From the NCBI GenBank assembly GCA_002946415.1, contig NJPS01000014.1:1-64000 (forward strand): a stretch of DNA of 64,000 nt, written 5' to 3'. Shown piece by piece: positions 23,980 to 35,690 of the stretch. The first letter of the stretch is position 1; each line of letters opens with the position of its first letter. A program made the translations under genes and the position numbers. The DNA comes from Rutstroemia sp. NJR-2017a BVV2. Taxonomy: Eukaryota > Ascomycota > Leotiomycetes > Helotiales > Rutstroemiaceae. The notes beneath the pieces are model-generated. The model did not search any database. It was not told the DNA's origin and saw only the letters and a program-made list of their open reading frames with translations.

Positions 23980-24225
23980 TATCAAAAATATAGAAGAGGA
24001 ATTCGAGAATTCGGATATTGATTATCTATATAAGAGAGATAATAGAGATTAATCGAACGAGAAATAGGATTCCTATTTTAAGAAACTTCAATATAAAGAA
24101 TAGTAATAAAGAAAAAAGATTAGTAATAATTAGTTTATTTTCAACTAAAATCCTATATTTGGATTCTGATAATATTATTACTATATTATAATATTCTTAT
24201 AATTCTCTATTAGTAAACCTTAATA
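23980..24225 (+). repeat. 3' LTR (246 bp) of the second-family gypsy element
   Basis: Pairs with 16501-16746 and is followed by the TSD TTGGA. It retains a few C-containing words lost in the 5' copy, for example GAATTCGGATATTG. Confidence 0.88.
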
Positions 24226-27200
24226 TTGGATCAATATATAGAATTTAATCTAATCTAAATTAAGAAAGAAAATAAATAGAAAATAATATTATATATATAA
24301 TATAGATATTACAAATACTAAATTATATTCTTTAGATTTACTAATATACCAATAATATATATATATTTAGTTAATAACTTACTAAGAAAATATCTTGATA
24401 ACTATTATATAATATATCTAGATAATATCTTAATTTTTACTAAGATCTTTAAAAAGTATATTAAAATTATATAAAAGATATTATAGATTTTAATAAATAT
24501 AAATATCTTATTCAAACTCTCAAAATATAAATTTTATATTATTAGAACTAAATTCTTAGAATATATTATTAGGATTTATAAATTCGAAATGAATCTAGGA
24601 AAAGTAAAAGAAGTTTTAGAATAAATATAGTTTACTATAGTTAAAGAAATATAATTATTTTTGGGATTTATAAATTTCTATAAATAATTTATCAAAGATT
24701 ATTCGAAAATTGTAATATTATTTATAGAGTTAACTAAGAAGGATTATAAATATAAATAAGATAATATAATATAAAAAATATTTGATATCCTTAAATAGAT
24801 CTTTATATAAATATTAGTTCTTATTATATATAATCCGGAACTACTAATTACTATTGAGATAAATATATCAGATTATATATTAGATATAATCCTTAGCTAA
24901 TTAAATAAAGATAAAAAGCTATAATTAATAGTATATTATTCAAGAAAGTTATAGCTAATAAAACTGAATTACAAAATATATAATAAAGAACTATTTATTA
25001 TTATCGATACTTTCAAAAAATAGAAAGTTTATCTTGAAAGATCTAAATATATAATCTAGATTTATTTAGATTATAAGAACTTAGTATATTTTATAATAAC
25101 TAAGATTCTAAATAGATAATAGATATAATAAATAGAGATATTAATTATATACTATTTCAAGATATTATATATTAAAGGAAATGAAAATACTAGAATTGAT
25201 ATATTTAGTAGAAAATCCGAATATTTAGAAAATAAGATATATAAATTATATATTATATTCTACTAAGAAAGAGATTTATTAGTATTCAACTTAATATAAC
25301 TAATTATAATAATATTACTTTGTAATAACTATTTGGAAAAATAAGTATAAAGGTATTATAAAAACAATTTAATTATAAAACAAATACTAGAAAAGTTAGA
25401 TAAAGGATTTATAATTCAAAATAAGATTATATATTTTTATAGAAAAATATATATTTCTTCGATCTTAGTTAAGTAATTTATTTAAGAACAATATAAACTA
25501 CTAGTTTATAGATATTAAAGAATTATGAAAATATTTGTAAAGATAAAGATAAATTATTATTTTCTATAAATAAGAAAAATAGTTAAAGAAGTTATTAAAA
25601 ATTACAATATCTATATATAAAATAAAACTTTATAATATACTTTATATAGTTAACTCAAAAATCCAGATATATCTTCTCAACTATAGAAGTTTATTATATA
25701 GAACTTTATAATTAAATTACTATTTTCAAAAAATCTAATTATAAAAGTAATATATAACTTTATTCTAATAATTGTAGATCGATTAACTAAGTTTGAATAT
25801 ATAATTCTATATAGAGAAAGTAGTATAACTGAAGATTTAGTCTATATATTCTTATAAATAATAATTAGTATATATAGTATATTAGAAGAAATTATTTTTG
25901 ATTAAGATAAATTCTTTATATCAAAGTTTTAGTAAATATTTATAATATTACTAGAGATCAAAAGAAAGTTTTCAATAATATTTTATCTATAGATAGATAG
26001 TTAAATAGAATAATTAAATCAAACTATAGAATAGTATTTATACTATTATATAAATTATCGATAGGATAATTAAATAGAACTATTACTATTTATATAATTT
26101 ATATATAATATATCTGAAATAGTAACGATAAATATATTATTAATATATACTAACTTTGGGTTTAGACTAAAGATATATAATATTTAATTTCTAGATATAA
26201 CAAACTTAGATATCGATATAACAAAAGCAGAAGATTTAAAGAATTTATATAAATAACTATTATTTGATATCAAGTTTATTATATAACAAATAATATAGTA
26301 TTATAATTAGAAATATAATATAAAATCAATACTTAAGAAGGAAAATAAGATTTACCTCTTTAGATAAAATATCAATATAAAAAGATTTAGTAATAAACTA
26401 GATTATAAGAAATTAAGATTCTTTAAAATTAGTAAAGTAGTTAGATCAATCAATTACTATCTAGAATTACTATAAATAATAAATATATATCTGGTATTTT
26501 ATATTTCACTTTTTGAACTAATACTATCTAGAATATCAAATATACTTTATACCGAAATTGAACTAGTTAATTTAAATACTGAATATAAAGTTGAAGAGAT
26601 ATTAAATCAAAAATATATTAAAGAAAAGTTTTATTATTTAATTAAATAAGAAGGATATCTATACTCAGAAAATATATAAAAACTAATTAAGAATCTAAAT
26701 TATTTATAAGATTTGGAGAAATTCTATTTAAAGAACTTTTGATTTTCAACTAGATAACTAATTCAGAATTATTTATTAAAAAAAGTTCGAAAATCGAAAA
26801 ATCAATTTTGAAGAAACTAGATATCTAAGAAACTTATTCAATTTATTTAATTTATTTCTTTTTCAATCTCTTTTTCTCTTCAAACTTCTCTAATATATCT
26901 ATTATATATAGATTATATTATAATATTTTTCTAATTTTTTCTTTTAGTTTTTGCTATTATTTCTTTAAATAAAGAATCTTTATTATAATCTTTTCCTTCT
27001 TAATTTTCAAATAAACCTCTTTATATTATATTACTATCTAAGAAGAAATAGAAATTCCAAATATATTATAAAAATTATAACTAATACTTTTAGTATATTT
27101 CCTATAACAATCTATTTTAGAAAGAATATAATACTTTAGATTCTTTTTAGAATAATAAAAATACTTTATTGATATTATCTTTCTTTTCTCTTTTATCTGA

Positions 27201-27350
27201 AGATAAATTAAATAATAATTTCTTAAGAATTTGGATAATTCTTTAGATATAATAAAAAAGGAAAAAATAAGATATTTATTAGAAACTTAAATAGATATTC
27301 TATATTATTATAATAAATATCGGGATAATATTAAATTAGAAAGAGGATAA
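24226..27350 (+). pseudogene. Gypsy copy B pol: RT end, RNase H, integrase, chromodomain
   Basis: RT resumes directly after the TSD with LDQYIEFNLIQIKKENKQK. The active site reads YIIYLDNILIFTK (about 24410). RNase H shows LITIEINISDYILDIILSQ (about 24845). The integrase core shows LIIVDRLTKFEYIILYR (about 25765), IIFDQDKFF (about 25890) and the Glu in DSQIE..NQTIEQYL (about 25995). A chromodomain at about 26585-26745 reads VEEILNQKYIKEKFYYLIKQ then EGYLYSENIQKLIKNLNYL. Gln and Trp positions are stops throughout. Confidence 0.82.
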
Positions 27351-27900
27351 TATTATAATATATTTAGAATAAGAATCTGAAGATCTTAGATTCAGAAGAT
27401 AGCTAACTATTATTTAGTAAAATCGAACTATTATATAGAAATTATATAATAAAGTAGAGTTTAGATATCTATATCTATAATATAGAAATAGGAAAAAGAT
27501 ATCTATAATTATCGATATATCTTTATAAAGAATAGTATTATAGAAATAAGATATTTAGAAATAGATAAATATCAAAATAATCAATAATATCTTTAATAGA
27601 ATCTTAGATTAGAATTATATAATATCCTAATAGCTCTTAATAGTTCTAATAATGAAAATTGATAGAACTAATAGAATAATAGAAAACAAAGATTTATATA
27701 ACTAGATAGTTTTCCTTAGTATATAGAACTTTATATTTAATAATAATTATTACTTATTTATCTACTATTATAATTACAATCGATTTTTTATATAACTATT
27801 ATTAATAATAAACTTATAATAGTATTATTAGTTATTATAATCTCTAGTATTTGAAATTCTAACTACTTCTATATAATTTAGAAGATAAGTATTTGTAATA
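27351..27900 (+). repeat. 3' LTR of gypsy copy B
   Basis: 550 bp, preceded by a purine tract and followed by the TSD AGTAT (27901-27905). Confidence 0.9.
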
Positions 27901-28509
27901 AGTATATAATTTATATATCTTATTTTCTAGATATTCGGGTTTTCTATTAAATATATCGGTTTTAATATTTTCGTTTCTTTTAATATATAGTATTTTAAAA
28001 TAGTATATAGTTAATATCTTTATCTATTATATTTGTTATCTATTTAAAATCTTAGTTATTATAAAGTATATTAAGTTTTTATAATCTAAGTAAATCTAAA
28101 TTATATATTTAGATTTTTTAAAATAAACTTTCTATTTTCTGAAAATATCGATAATAGTAAATAGCTTTTTATTATATATCTTATAATTTAGTTTTACTAA
28201 TTATAACTTTCTTGAATAATATATTATTGATTATAGTTTTTTATCTTTATCTAATTAGTTAAAAACTATATCTAATATATAGTTCGATATATCTATCTTA
28301 ATAGTAATTAGTAGTTCTGAATTAAATATAATAAAAACTAATATCTATATAAAAACTTATTTGAGAATATTAAATACTTTTTATACTATATTATCTTATT
28401 TGTATTTATAATCTTTCTTAGTTAACTTTATAAATAATATTGTGATTTTCGAATAATCTTTGATAAATTATTTATAAAAATTTATAAATCTTAAAAATAA
28501 TTATATTTC
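27901..28509 (-). pseudogene. Gypsy copy A pol middle part (RNase H region)
   Basis: This short piece lies between the end of gypsy copy B and the start of Copia copy A. On the minus strand it parallels 24640-25250 of copy B (RT connection and RNase H), for example the complement of the DYSKI..LFIELTKKDYKYK segment near 28400. Only one stretch of pol could fit here given the flanking pieces. Confidence 0.7.
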
Positions 28510-28880
28510 TATTGGTTAGACCTTTTAATAAAAGTAATATATTCAAAGAAGGGAAAATCTAATAAAGTTATATAAATTTGTATTGATATTTATCTAGAAT
28601 ACTAAGCTAAGTATATAATAGCTAACTTATATTAATAAGTAAAATTATCTTATTCTTCTATAACTAACTAGCTATATAATAGCTTATTTATAGTATATAA
28701 TAAATATACTCCGAAGCTCTTTTTAATACTCTCTAGTATTCTAGCTTCGATATATATAAATATAAAGGTAGATATATAACAACCAAAAATATATATAACT
28801 ATTTTGATAAAGTATACTTTATATCTAAAATATAATAGTTTATATAACTATTATCTAATCGAAGTACTAATATTCCGATA
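28510..28880 (-). repeat. 3' LTR of Copia copy A
   Basis: 371 bp. Begins TATTGGTTAGACC and ends TATTCCGATA, the RIP-converted complement of TGTCGGAA..CCAACCAATA. The TSD ATTTC precedes it. Confidence 0.9.
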
Positions 28881-29165
28881 TTAGCAACTTTTTCTTTTTC
28901 GGTCTATATATATTATATATATATATAATATACTATATTAATATTGCTTAAGTAAATAGGTTTTAGCTATAAACTTCTTTTTCGATCTCTTCTATTCTTC
29001 TATTTTGTTTATAACTAATTATATCCAAAATTGTTGAAATAATAATTACTATTATTATAAAATTAAAGAACTTTTTATATATTCTTATCTTTTTAGCTTC
29101 TTTATATATAGTATATATCGAGTATCGACTTTTAAAATTCTATTCTTCTTTTTTATATATTCTTT
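28881..29165 (-). pseudogene. 3' internal end of Copia copy A
   Basis: A short remnant of the sequence between RNase H and the 3' LTR, cut off at 29165 by Copia copy B. It parallels 34890-35314 of copy B in reverse, for example the ATATATTATATATATATATAATA palindromic run. No domain is left. Confidence 0.65.
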
Positions 29166-29536
29166 TGTCGGAATATCGATCCTTCGGCTAGATAATAGCT
29201 ATATAGACTATTATATTTCAGATATAAAGTATACTTTATCAAAATAGCTATATATATTTTAGATTGCTATATATCTATCTATATATCTATATATACCGAA
29301 GCTGGAATACCAGAGAGTATTAAAAGAAGCTTCGGAGTATATTTATTATATACTATAAATAAGCTATTATATAACTAGTTAGTTGTAGAAGAATAAGATA
29401 ATTTTACTTATTAATATAAGCTAGCTATTATATACTTAGTCTAGTATCCTAGATAAATATTGGTATAAATTTATATAACTTTATTGGATCTTCCCTTTTT
29501 TAAATATATTACTTTTATTAGGAGGTCTAACCAATA
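29166..29536 (+). repeat. 5' LTR of Copia copy B
   Basis: 371 bp, starts TGTCGGAATATCG and ends CTAACCAATA. A TATA-like ATACCGAAGC / TATTAAAAG region sits in the middle (about 29290-29330). Confidence 0.9.
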
Positions 29537-32500
29537 CTGATTAATAATTGATTTTATTGATATTATTATATACTTTAGTTATTGGTCAAGTATTCCTCTC
29601 AACTATAGACTAGCAAGGTACTCTGATCTATATATAGTAATCTATATCTATAATAATATCTTAAGACTATATCCCCGAAGGATGGAGTTAATATATAATC
29701 AATATTATACTATTCTATAAAGACTATAATTTCTCAGATAAGTTCTTCTATATAAAGATTACTATTATTATCTATATTATCCAATTTATTATATAGACTA
29801 TATAGATAAAAGAAACTAACTATAACCTATAGACTATATATTATAATAATTTCGAAAGATAAATAGAAAAACTATTCGCTCTAGTTAATATAATACTTCT
29901 CTATTAATTATAAATATATATAATAAAACAAGGAATATTTGTTCAAGATATTATTAGAGACCGATTATATACTAAGGTCTTTATAGTATTTCTTAAAAAA
30001 GAGAAATCTTATAAATAGATAGAAGAGGAGTTCTAACAATTTGGAATTTACTATAGATTTCCTAAAGCAAAGATTTTAAACAAGTAAACTAGTTTCCTTC
30101 GATCTATAGTAGAAGTATTATAAATCCCTTCTATAACCCCAGATATAAACCGAAATCTACCAAAATAGCAGGAGACCGAGAAACCAATATATATACTAGA
30201 AATTGGCGGGGAAATCTGGATTCAGTATCCTATCTCTATTTGGAATCCTTCTAACTATATTAGCAATATCCTATATTCTATTTTAGATTCCGCAATTATT
30301 ATTATATAGGACTCTTCGGTATATAGCAAATAGTTTAACAATCTATATAAGTTCTTAAATAACAACCGAAAGAAATATAGTAGTAAGATATATAAAGTGA
30401 TCGATATCAAGTTCAAAGTCTTCTAAGACTACTATACAAAAACAAACTTATCTCTAGAAGTATATACCTTCGGATTTTTATTTATTCTAAGAGATTAGAT
30501 ATTAGATTATTTCTTCAATCAGATCTCAAAGAAGAATCTCTTCTTTTATATAATATAAGATATAATCCAAAAGTACTTCGAGATAAACAAATAGAAATAG
30601 ATCTATTTATCTAAGTAAAGATCTATTATATATTAAAGTATATAATAGTAGTACTTTGATAAAACTAAACTATAATATCTAGAACTACTTTTTGATAAGG
30701 TTTATACTTTATAGAAGAACTTATTATATAAGTATTAGAATAAATACAATTTATAGAATCAAGTTCTTAATATATACCAAGATATACCTGATTATAGCTT
30801 TATACTATATAAGTTATTAGATACCTTCAAGTTAGTATACTTAGATCTATATAACTCTATTATCATTATTATATATAACTGTTAGTAATCCACTATACTT
30901 GTTACAAATAAGTAATATTAGATCAACCAAAAATATAAAGGTTCTTATACCTATTATAGTTATAATACTCTATAATAGCTCTCTACTTGAGAAAAATAGA
31001 CTATAAAGATATAAGTATTCTATAAATATCTAGGATGATCTAGAAAGAAATATCTTATATATAAGAAAGAAGGATACTAATCTATAAACCATCTTAGTAT
31101 AGAAATAAAGAAAGTATTTAATAACTATAAAGAACAACTAATAGTAGAAAAAGATTTAAGCAATAATAAAGCAAAGTAGTATATCTAATACAAAGAAGAG
31201 TAATAAGAAGAAGAAATATTAGAGGATCAAAAAGGAATTATATATAAGTAGATATTTATAAAGTTTGGCCTAATCGATAACTAGTAGGTAATTAGTAAAC
31301 TTCTTGACTAGAATATTATATACCTCTTTATATAAAAAAACTTAAAGCTATCTTAAATATAATATAAAGAGATCTTTATCTTTAAAGAATAATACTCTAT
31401 AGCTAAGTTCTAGAGGATTATACTAGATAGTAGAATATCTAGTATCTCTATAATAGAAGAACTTCAATTTCAAATATTATAACAAAAAAATCCTAGTATT
31501 GTACTTATTTAGATAAATGATAAGGATTATATAATCTACTTCAGGAAAGGAATAGTAAATATTAAGAGTACTACTATTATTAATATATTAGTAAATATAA
31601 TTACCTTCTATATTATTATAACCAATACCCCCTTTCTCTACTATATCTAGGATATAGATAAGATAAATATATAGTTTGATAACTTATATAATATCTTTAT
31701 ATAAAGAGATAATATTATCTTTATTATCTGGAAATAGAGATATCCTTAGATACTTCTAAAGAAAGAAGAAACAATTATATAAATATATATAATAGAAAAA
31801 GAACTGAAGTAGCTATATCGATATTTCGGATATCTGTTTATATATAAGCTATTACTACTACTAGAGAAAATAGAATAAGAGAATATTAATATATATATAT
31901 TTAAATACCTTACCAAGTATTATAGGTACTACCAATTGTATACTAAGTTACCAGATAGATTCAAATTTACAATCAAGGATAATATCGACTTCAACTATAT
32001 TATTATCGTCGATATTATATATTTAGGAGATATATTAATACTTCATCTTATAGATAAAGCAACTATATTTAATATAGTATATTTCTTAAAAAATATCTCA
32101 ACAAAGACTATATAGAATACTATATATATATACTGGATTGATATATACCAAGAACTACTAGATTATATTATATATAATATAGGAACCAACTTCGTATCTA
32201 ATAAGTTCCGGCAAAATATATATATTATAAGCTCCGAGGTAAAGAAGATACTAGTCGAAATATATAATAATATAGATAAGATCGAGTACTACTATATTTC
32301 TCTTTGATGAATATATAAGATTTTGAGCAAAGAGCTATAGAATAAGTAAATCTCCCGAGATAATATACTACAAATAACTATTAAAGCAATCAACGATATA
32401 ATAGATCCAAATAGACTAGTATCTACTCTCTTAGTTTTCAGTATTTATCCCTAGCTCAACTATCAATTAATCCTATTACTATCTATATATATATAAGCTG

Positions 32501-32922
32501 ATATAATTGAAAAGATAATAGCAGAAGTATATAAGTATAATATTTAACAACAAGTAAGAGATATTTTAGAAGCTAGAAATAGATCAAGAATATCAGAGCT
32601 AATTAATCTCCTTTTATAATCGGATATATATATATACTGAGAAAAGGGCAGATAAACCAGACTATATAAGTTTATCAATATAGAAAGAGAAAATAGGATT
32701 ATACAAATACTAGTAGATCCAATCTGTTTTAGAATAATATCTATTAAACCCTTCTATTTAGAAAAGTTTCCAGAATACCAAATTGAAACCAAACTCTCTC
32801 CTACTTAATATAGCTACAAAAAGGATAATATAATAACTCTCTAAAAGTTAATCTTATAAGTTATTATCTTATTCCGATATATAGAAGTATTCTTAACAAA
32901 GAAAGAGCAAAGTGACTATAAC
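29537..32922 (+). pseudogene. Copia copy B gag and integrase
   Basis: Gag-like sequence runs from about 29600. A readable stretch near 30190 (EIGGEIWIQYPISIWNPSNY) and a segment typical of retroviral-like gag follow. The integrase core starts near 31975 with IKDNIDFNYIIIVDIIYLG, then LHLIDKATIFNIVYFLKNIS. The second Asp block reads DYIIYNIGTNFVSNKFRQN (about 32165), with DxG-type Asp changed to Asn, and the Glu lies in DKIEYYYISL (about 32275). This layout (D..GTNF.S.EF..VE.YH) is that of a widespread fungal Copia polyprotein. It is interrupted at 32922 by the solo LTR. Confidence 0.78.
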
Positions 32923-33293
32923 TATTGGTTGGACCTTCTAATAAAAGTAATATACTCAAAAGGGGGAAGATCCAACAAGGTCATATGAACTTATGCCGAC
33001 GTTTACCCGGGACACTAGGTTGAGCGCATAATGACTAGCTTATATCAATAGGTAAAATCGTCTTATTCTTCTATAACTAACTGGCTGTATAATGGCTTAT
33101 TTATAGTATATAATAAGTACATTCCGAAGCTCCTTTTAATACTCTCCGGTACTCCAGCTTCGGTATATACAGATATATAGATAGGTATATAGCGATCTAA
33201 AATGTATATAGCTATTTTGATGGGATATACTTTATACCTGAGGTATGATGGCCCGTGCGGCCATTGCCTGGCCGAAGTACCGATGTTCCGACA
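32923..33293 (-). repeat. Solo Copia LTR, barely RIP-mutated
   Basis: The 371-bp sequence is the same LTR as in the surrounding Copias, in minus orientation, with the TSD ATAAC at 32918-32922 and 33294-33298. It still contains GC-rich words such as GATGGCCCGTGCGGCCAT, CCGACGTTTACCCGGGAC and TGCCTGGCCGAAG, which are AT-only in the four sister LTRs. No internal sequence accompanies it, so the full element left by LTR-LTR recombination. It is the youngest event in the nest. Confidence 0.93.
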
Positions 33294-33298
33294 ATAAC

Positions 33299-35314
33299 CT
33301 AGTATAGCAACTATATATATAAAGTACCATCATTATAATAAAAGTACCCTTCGAGCTCTTTTAACAAATAGAAATTGATAGCTTAATTATCTATAATATC
33401 TTCGAAATAGTATAGTATAATCCAACTATATATAAGAGATATATCTTCAATATCAGACTAGTTAATAAAGTAAAAGGTAAAATAATATCAATTCTATATA
33501 AGAAAAGCAGACTTGTAGTATAAGGATATAATAACCAAGATAAAGAGAATATCTTTATATAAGTATCTATAGTACAGAAATCAAGTCAATATCTACTAGA
33601 AGTATTAGTCTCTATACTCTAAGTATAAGAGATAAGAGTAAGTATATACAATATTATATAAGTATATTTATAATCGATTACCAAACTAGTCTATACGATT
33701 ATTGCTAGGTTACCAAAGTAGATCGAATACCAATACCCTAAAGAAATAATAATAATTATCTATAAACCTCTATATAGTATAATAGAAACAGATATATATT
33801 AGTAGGTTATATACTATATATACCACTACAAGAAGCTCGATATAGAAATATCCTTATATAATTTATATCTCTTAATTACTATATCTCAAAATATATTTGT
33901 AGTAGTTGTTTTACAAACTGATAATATATTTATCCTAGGAAATAAAGTATTCTATAATAAGAAAATATAAGAACTAAAGAGAGCTAGTTTTATTACAAAA
34001 CCAACAGAAATATTTATATCTATAAGCTCCCTAATCTTCAACAGATACTGTCTAATTCAAGAAGATAATAAATTATTGATTATATAGAAGAGATAAGACT
34101 AGAAGATCAAGATAGTTGAGCTAATATCTAAGTAGTATACAAATAACTACTATAAATAATATACTAGAAGTATTTACTTCTTAAATATATACTAGCTAGA
34201 AACAAGCTTCGATTTTTTAGTTATAATATAGTATTAGGAACCTACAAATAAAGATATATAAGTACTTAATAAATATCTCTAATAGCAAATAGAAAATCCA
34301 GAAAGAGGATTATACTATATATTATTGAATCTAAGCTATACCAAGCTCTTTGTATATATTAATAACTCGTTTGCTAATAATAAGGATCTTAGCTTATAAA
34401 TAGAATTTGTTATTTTTATAGTAACCGAAGAATATATAACCGAAATATTCAAGATAAGAAACAATCTTGTATATTAGAACAGTATTAAAAATAAATATAT
34501 TACTAGAAATATTCTTGCTTCCGAGATCTATATAATAGTTACTAGTATCGATATAGCTATTATTATAAATCAAATACTCGGTATAATCCTAAAGTAGTTA
34601 TATTTACTAGTACTACCAATTATAGTATATACCGATTTATATAGTTTATACAACTACCTAGTTAAGCTTGGAACAATAAAGAAGAAATATTTAATAATCG
34701 ATATTATAGTATTATAATAATCATACAAATATAAAGAACTAGCTAAAGTATAATAGATCAAAGAAGATAATAATCTAACTAATACTATAATAAAAGCAAC
34801 TTTAAATAAAGTATTCGAGAAGATACTAAACAATAATAAGCTTATTATATATATAAAAAGATAGATAATCTAAAAAGAGAAGTAATATCGGAAGAAGAGG
34901 ATTCTTTATATTTTTCCTTATTTCCTTAAATTCACTTATTTTTAATTAGAACAATACCGAAGATTTTAAAATTTAAGTTTTTATTTCTATAGTAATATTA
35001 TACAAAATCGATATTTTTAAGAATATTCTTGGAAATAGATATAAGTAACAAAAGATATATGAAAAGGAAAAATAGAATTTTAAAAATCGATATTTGATAT
35101 ATACTAAGTACAAGCTTAAAAAGAATATATAAAGAACTTCTTAGTTTTATAATAATAACAACTATTATTTCAATAATTTTGGATATAACTGGTTATAAAC
35201 AAAATAGAAAGATAAAAGAGATCAAATATAAATTTATAGCTAAAGTCCGTTTATCTAAACAATATATTATATATATATATAATATATATAGACCGAAAAA
35301 GAAAAAGTTGCTAA
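33299..35314 (+). pseudogene. Copia copy B RT and RNase H
   Basis: Copia RT is readable from about 33450: FNIRLVNKVKGK, then KKSRLVVQGYNNQDKE, then a Gln/Leu-rich helix and PLYSIIETDIYQQVIYY near 33770. The active site appears as VVLQTDNIFILGN (about 33905, from TDD). RNase H lies at about 34570-34880, ending IVYTDLYSLYNYLVKLG, then LIIDIIVLQQSYKYKEL and a terminal IKRQIIQKEKQ. Stops occur at former Gln and Trp codons. The final 430 bp before the LTR are non-coding. Confidence 0.78.
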
Positions 35315-35685
35315 TATCGGAATATCGATCCTTCAGTTAGATAATAACTATATAGGCTATTATACTTTAGATATAAAGTATACTTTATCAAAATAGCTAT
35401 ATATATTTTAGATTGCTATATACCTATTTATATATCTATATATACCGAAGCTGGAATACCAGAGAGTATTAAAAGAAGCTTCAGAATATACTTATTATAT
35501 ATTATAAATAAGCTATTATATAGCTAGTTAGTTATAGAAAAATAAAACGATTTTACCTATTAATATAAGTTAGTTATTATATATTTAATCTAGTATTCCA
35601 GATAAATATCAGTATAAGTTTATATAACCTTATTAGATCTTCCTCTTTTTAAATATATTACTTTTATTAGAAGATTCAATCAACA
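35315..35685 (+). repeat. 3' LTR of Copia copy B
   Basis: 371 bp from TATCGGAATATCG to TCAATCAACA, followed by the TSD TCTTT. Confidence 0.9.
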
Positions 35686-35690
35686 TCTTT

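Larger units (their letters stand above)
16501..24225 (+). mobile_element. Second-family gypsy retrotransposon inserted in RT of gypsy copy B
   Basis: LTRs of 246 bp lie at 16501-16746 and 23980-24225, both starting TATC (from TGTC) and ending TAATA (from ACA). The TSD is TTAGA on the left (16496-16500) and TTGGA on the right (24226-24230), one RIP-type G-to-A apart. Total length is 7725 bp. The domain order is gag with two zinc knuckles, RT, RNase H, integrase, then about 1.4 kb of extra sequence before the 3' LTR. The short LTR and RT sequence differ from the chromoviruses around it, and I see no chromodomain. Confidence 0.88.
13227..27900 (+). mobile_element. Gypsy chromovirus copy B (inserted in copy A)
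   Basis: LTRs at 13227-13776 and 27351-27900 are each 550 bp. The left one starts TGTTATAAT and the right one TATTATAAT, its TG converted to TA. The 5-bp TSD AGTAT is at 13222-13226 and 27901-27905. A purine-rich tract (about 27338-27348, AGAAAGAGGA) precedes the 3' LTR. Excluding the gypsy element at 16501-24225 the copy is about 6.94 kb. Order of domains is gag with zinc knuckle, RT, RNase H, integrase, chromodomain, as in fungal chromoviruses of the MAGGY/Pyret type. It lies inside the integrase region of gypsy copy A, in the opposite orientation. Confidence 0.92.
29166..35685 (+). mobile_element. Copia-type retrotransposon copy B (inside Copia copy A)
   Basis: 371-bp LTRs lie at 29166-29536 and 35315-35685. 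The left keeps the original TGTCGG start and the right the original CA end. The TSD TCTTT lies at 29161-29165 and 35686-35690. Without the inserted solo LTR the element is 6144 bp, as copy A. The plus strand gives gag, integrase, RT and RNase H. The parent copy is of the same family in opposite orientation, so the two copies and the solo LTR can form long hairpins. Confidence 0.93.
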
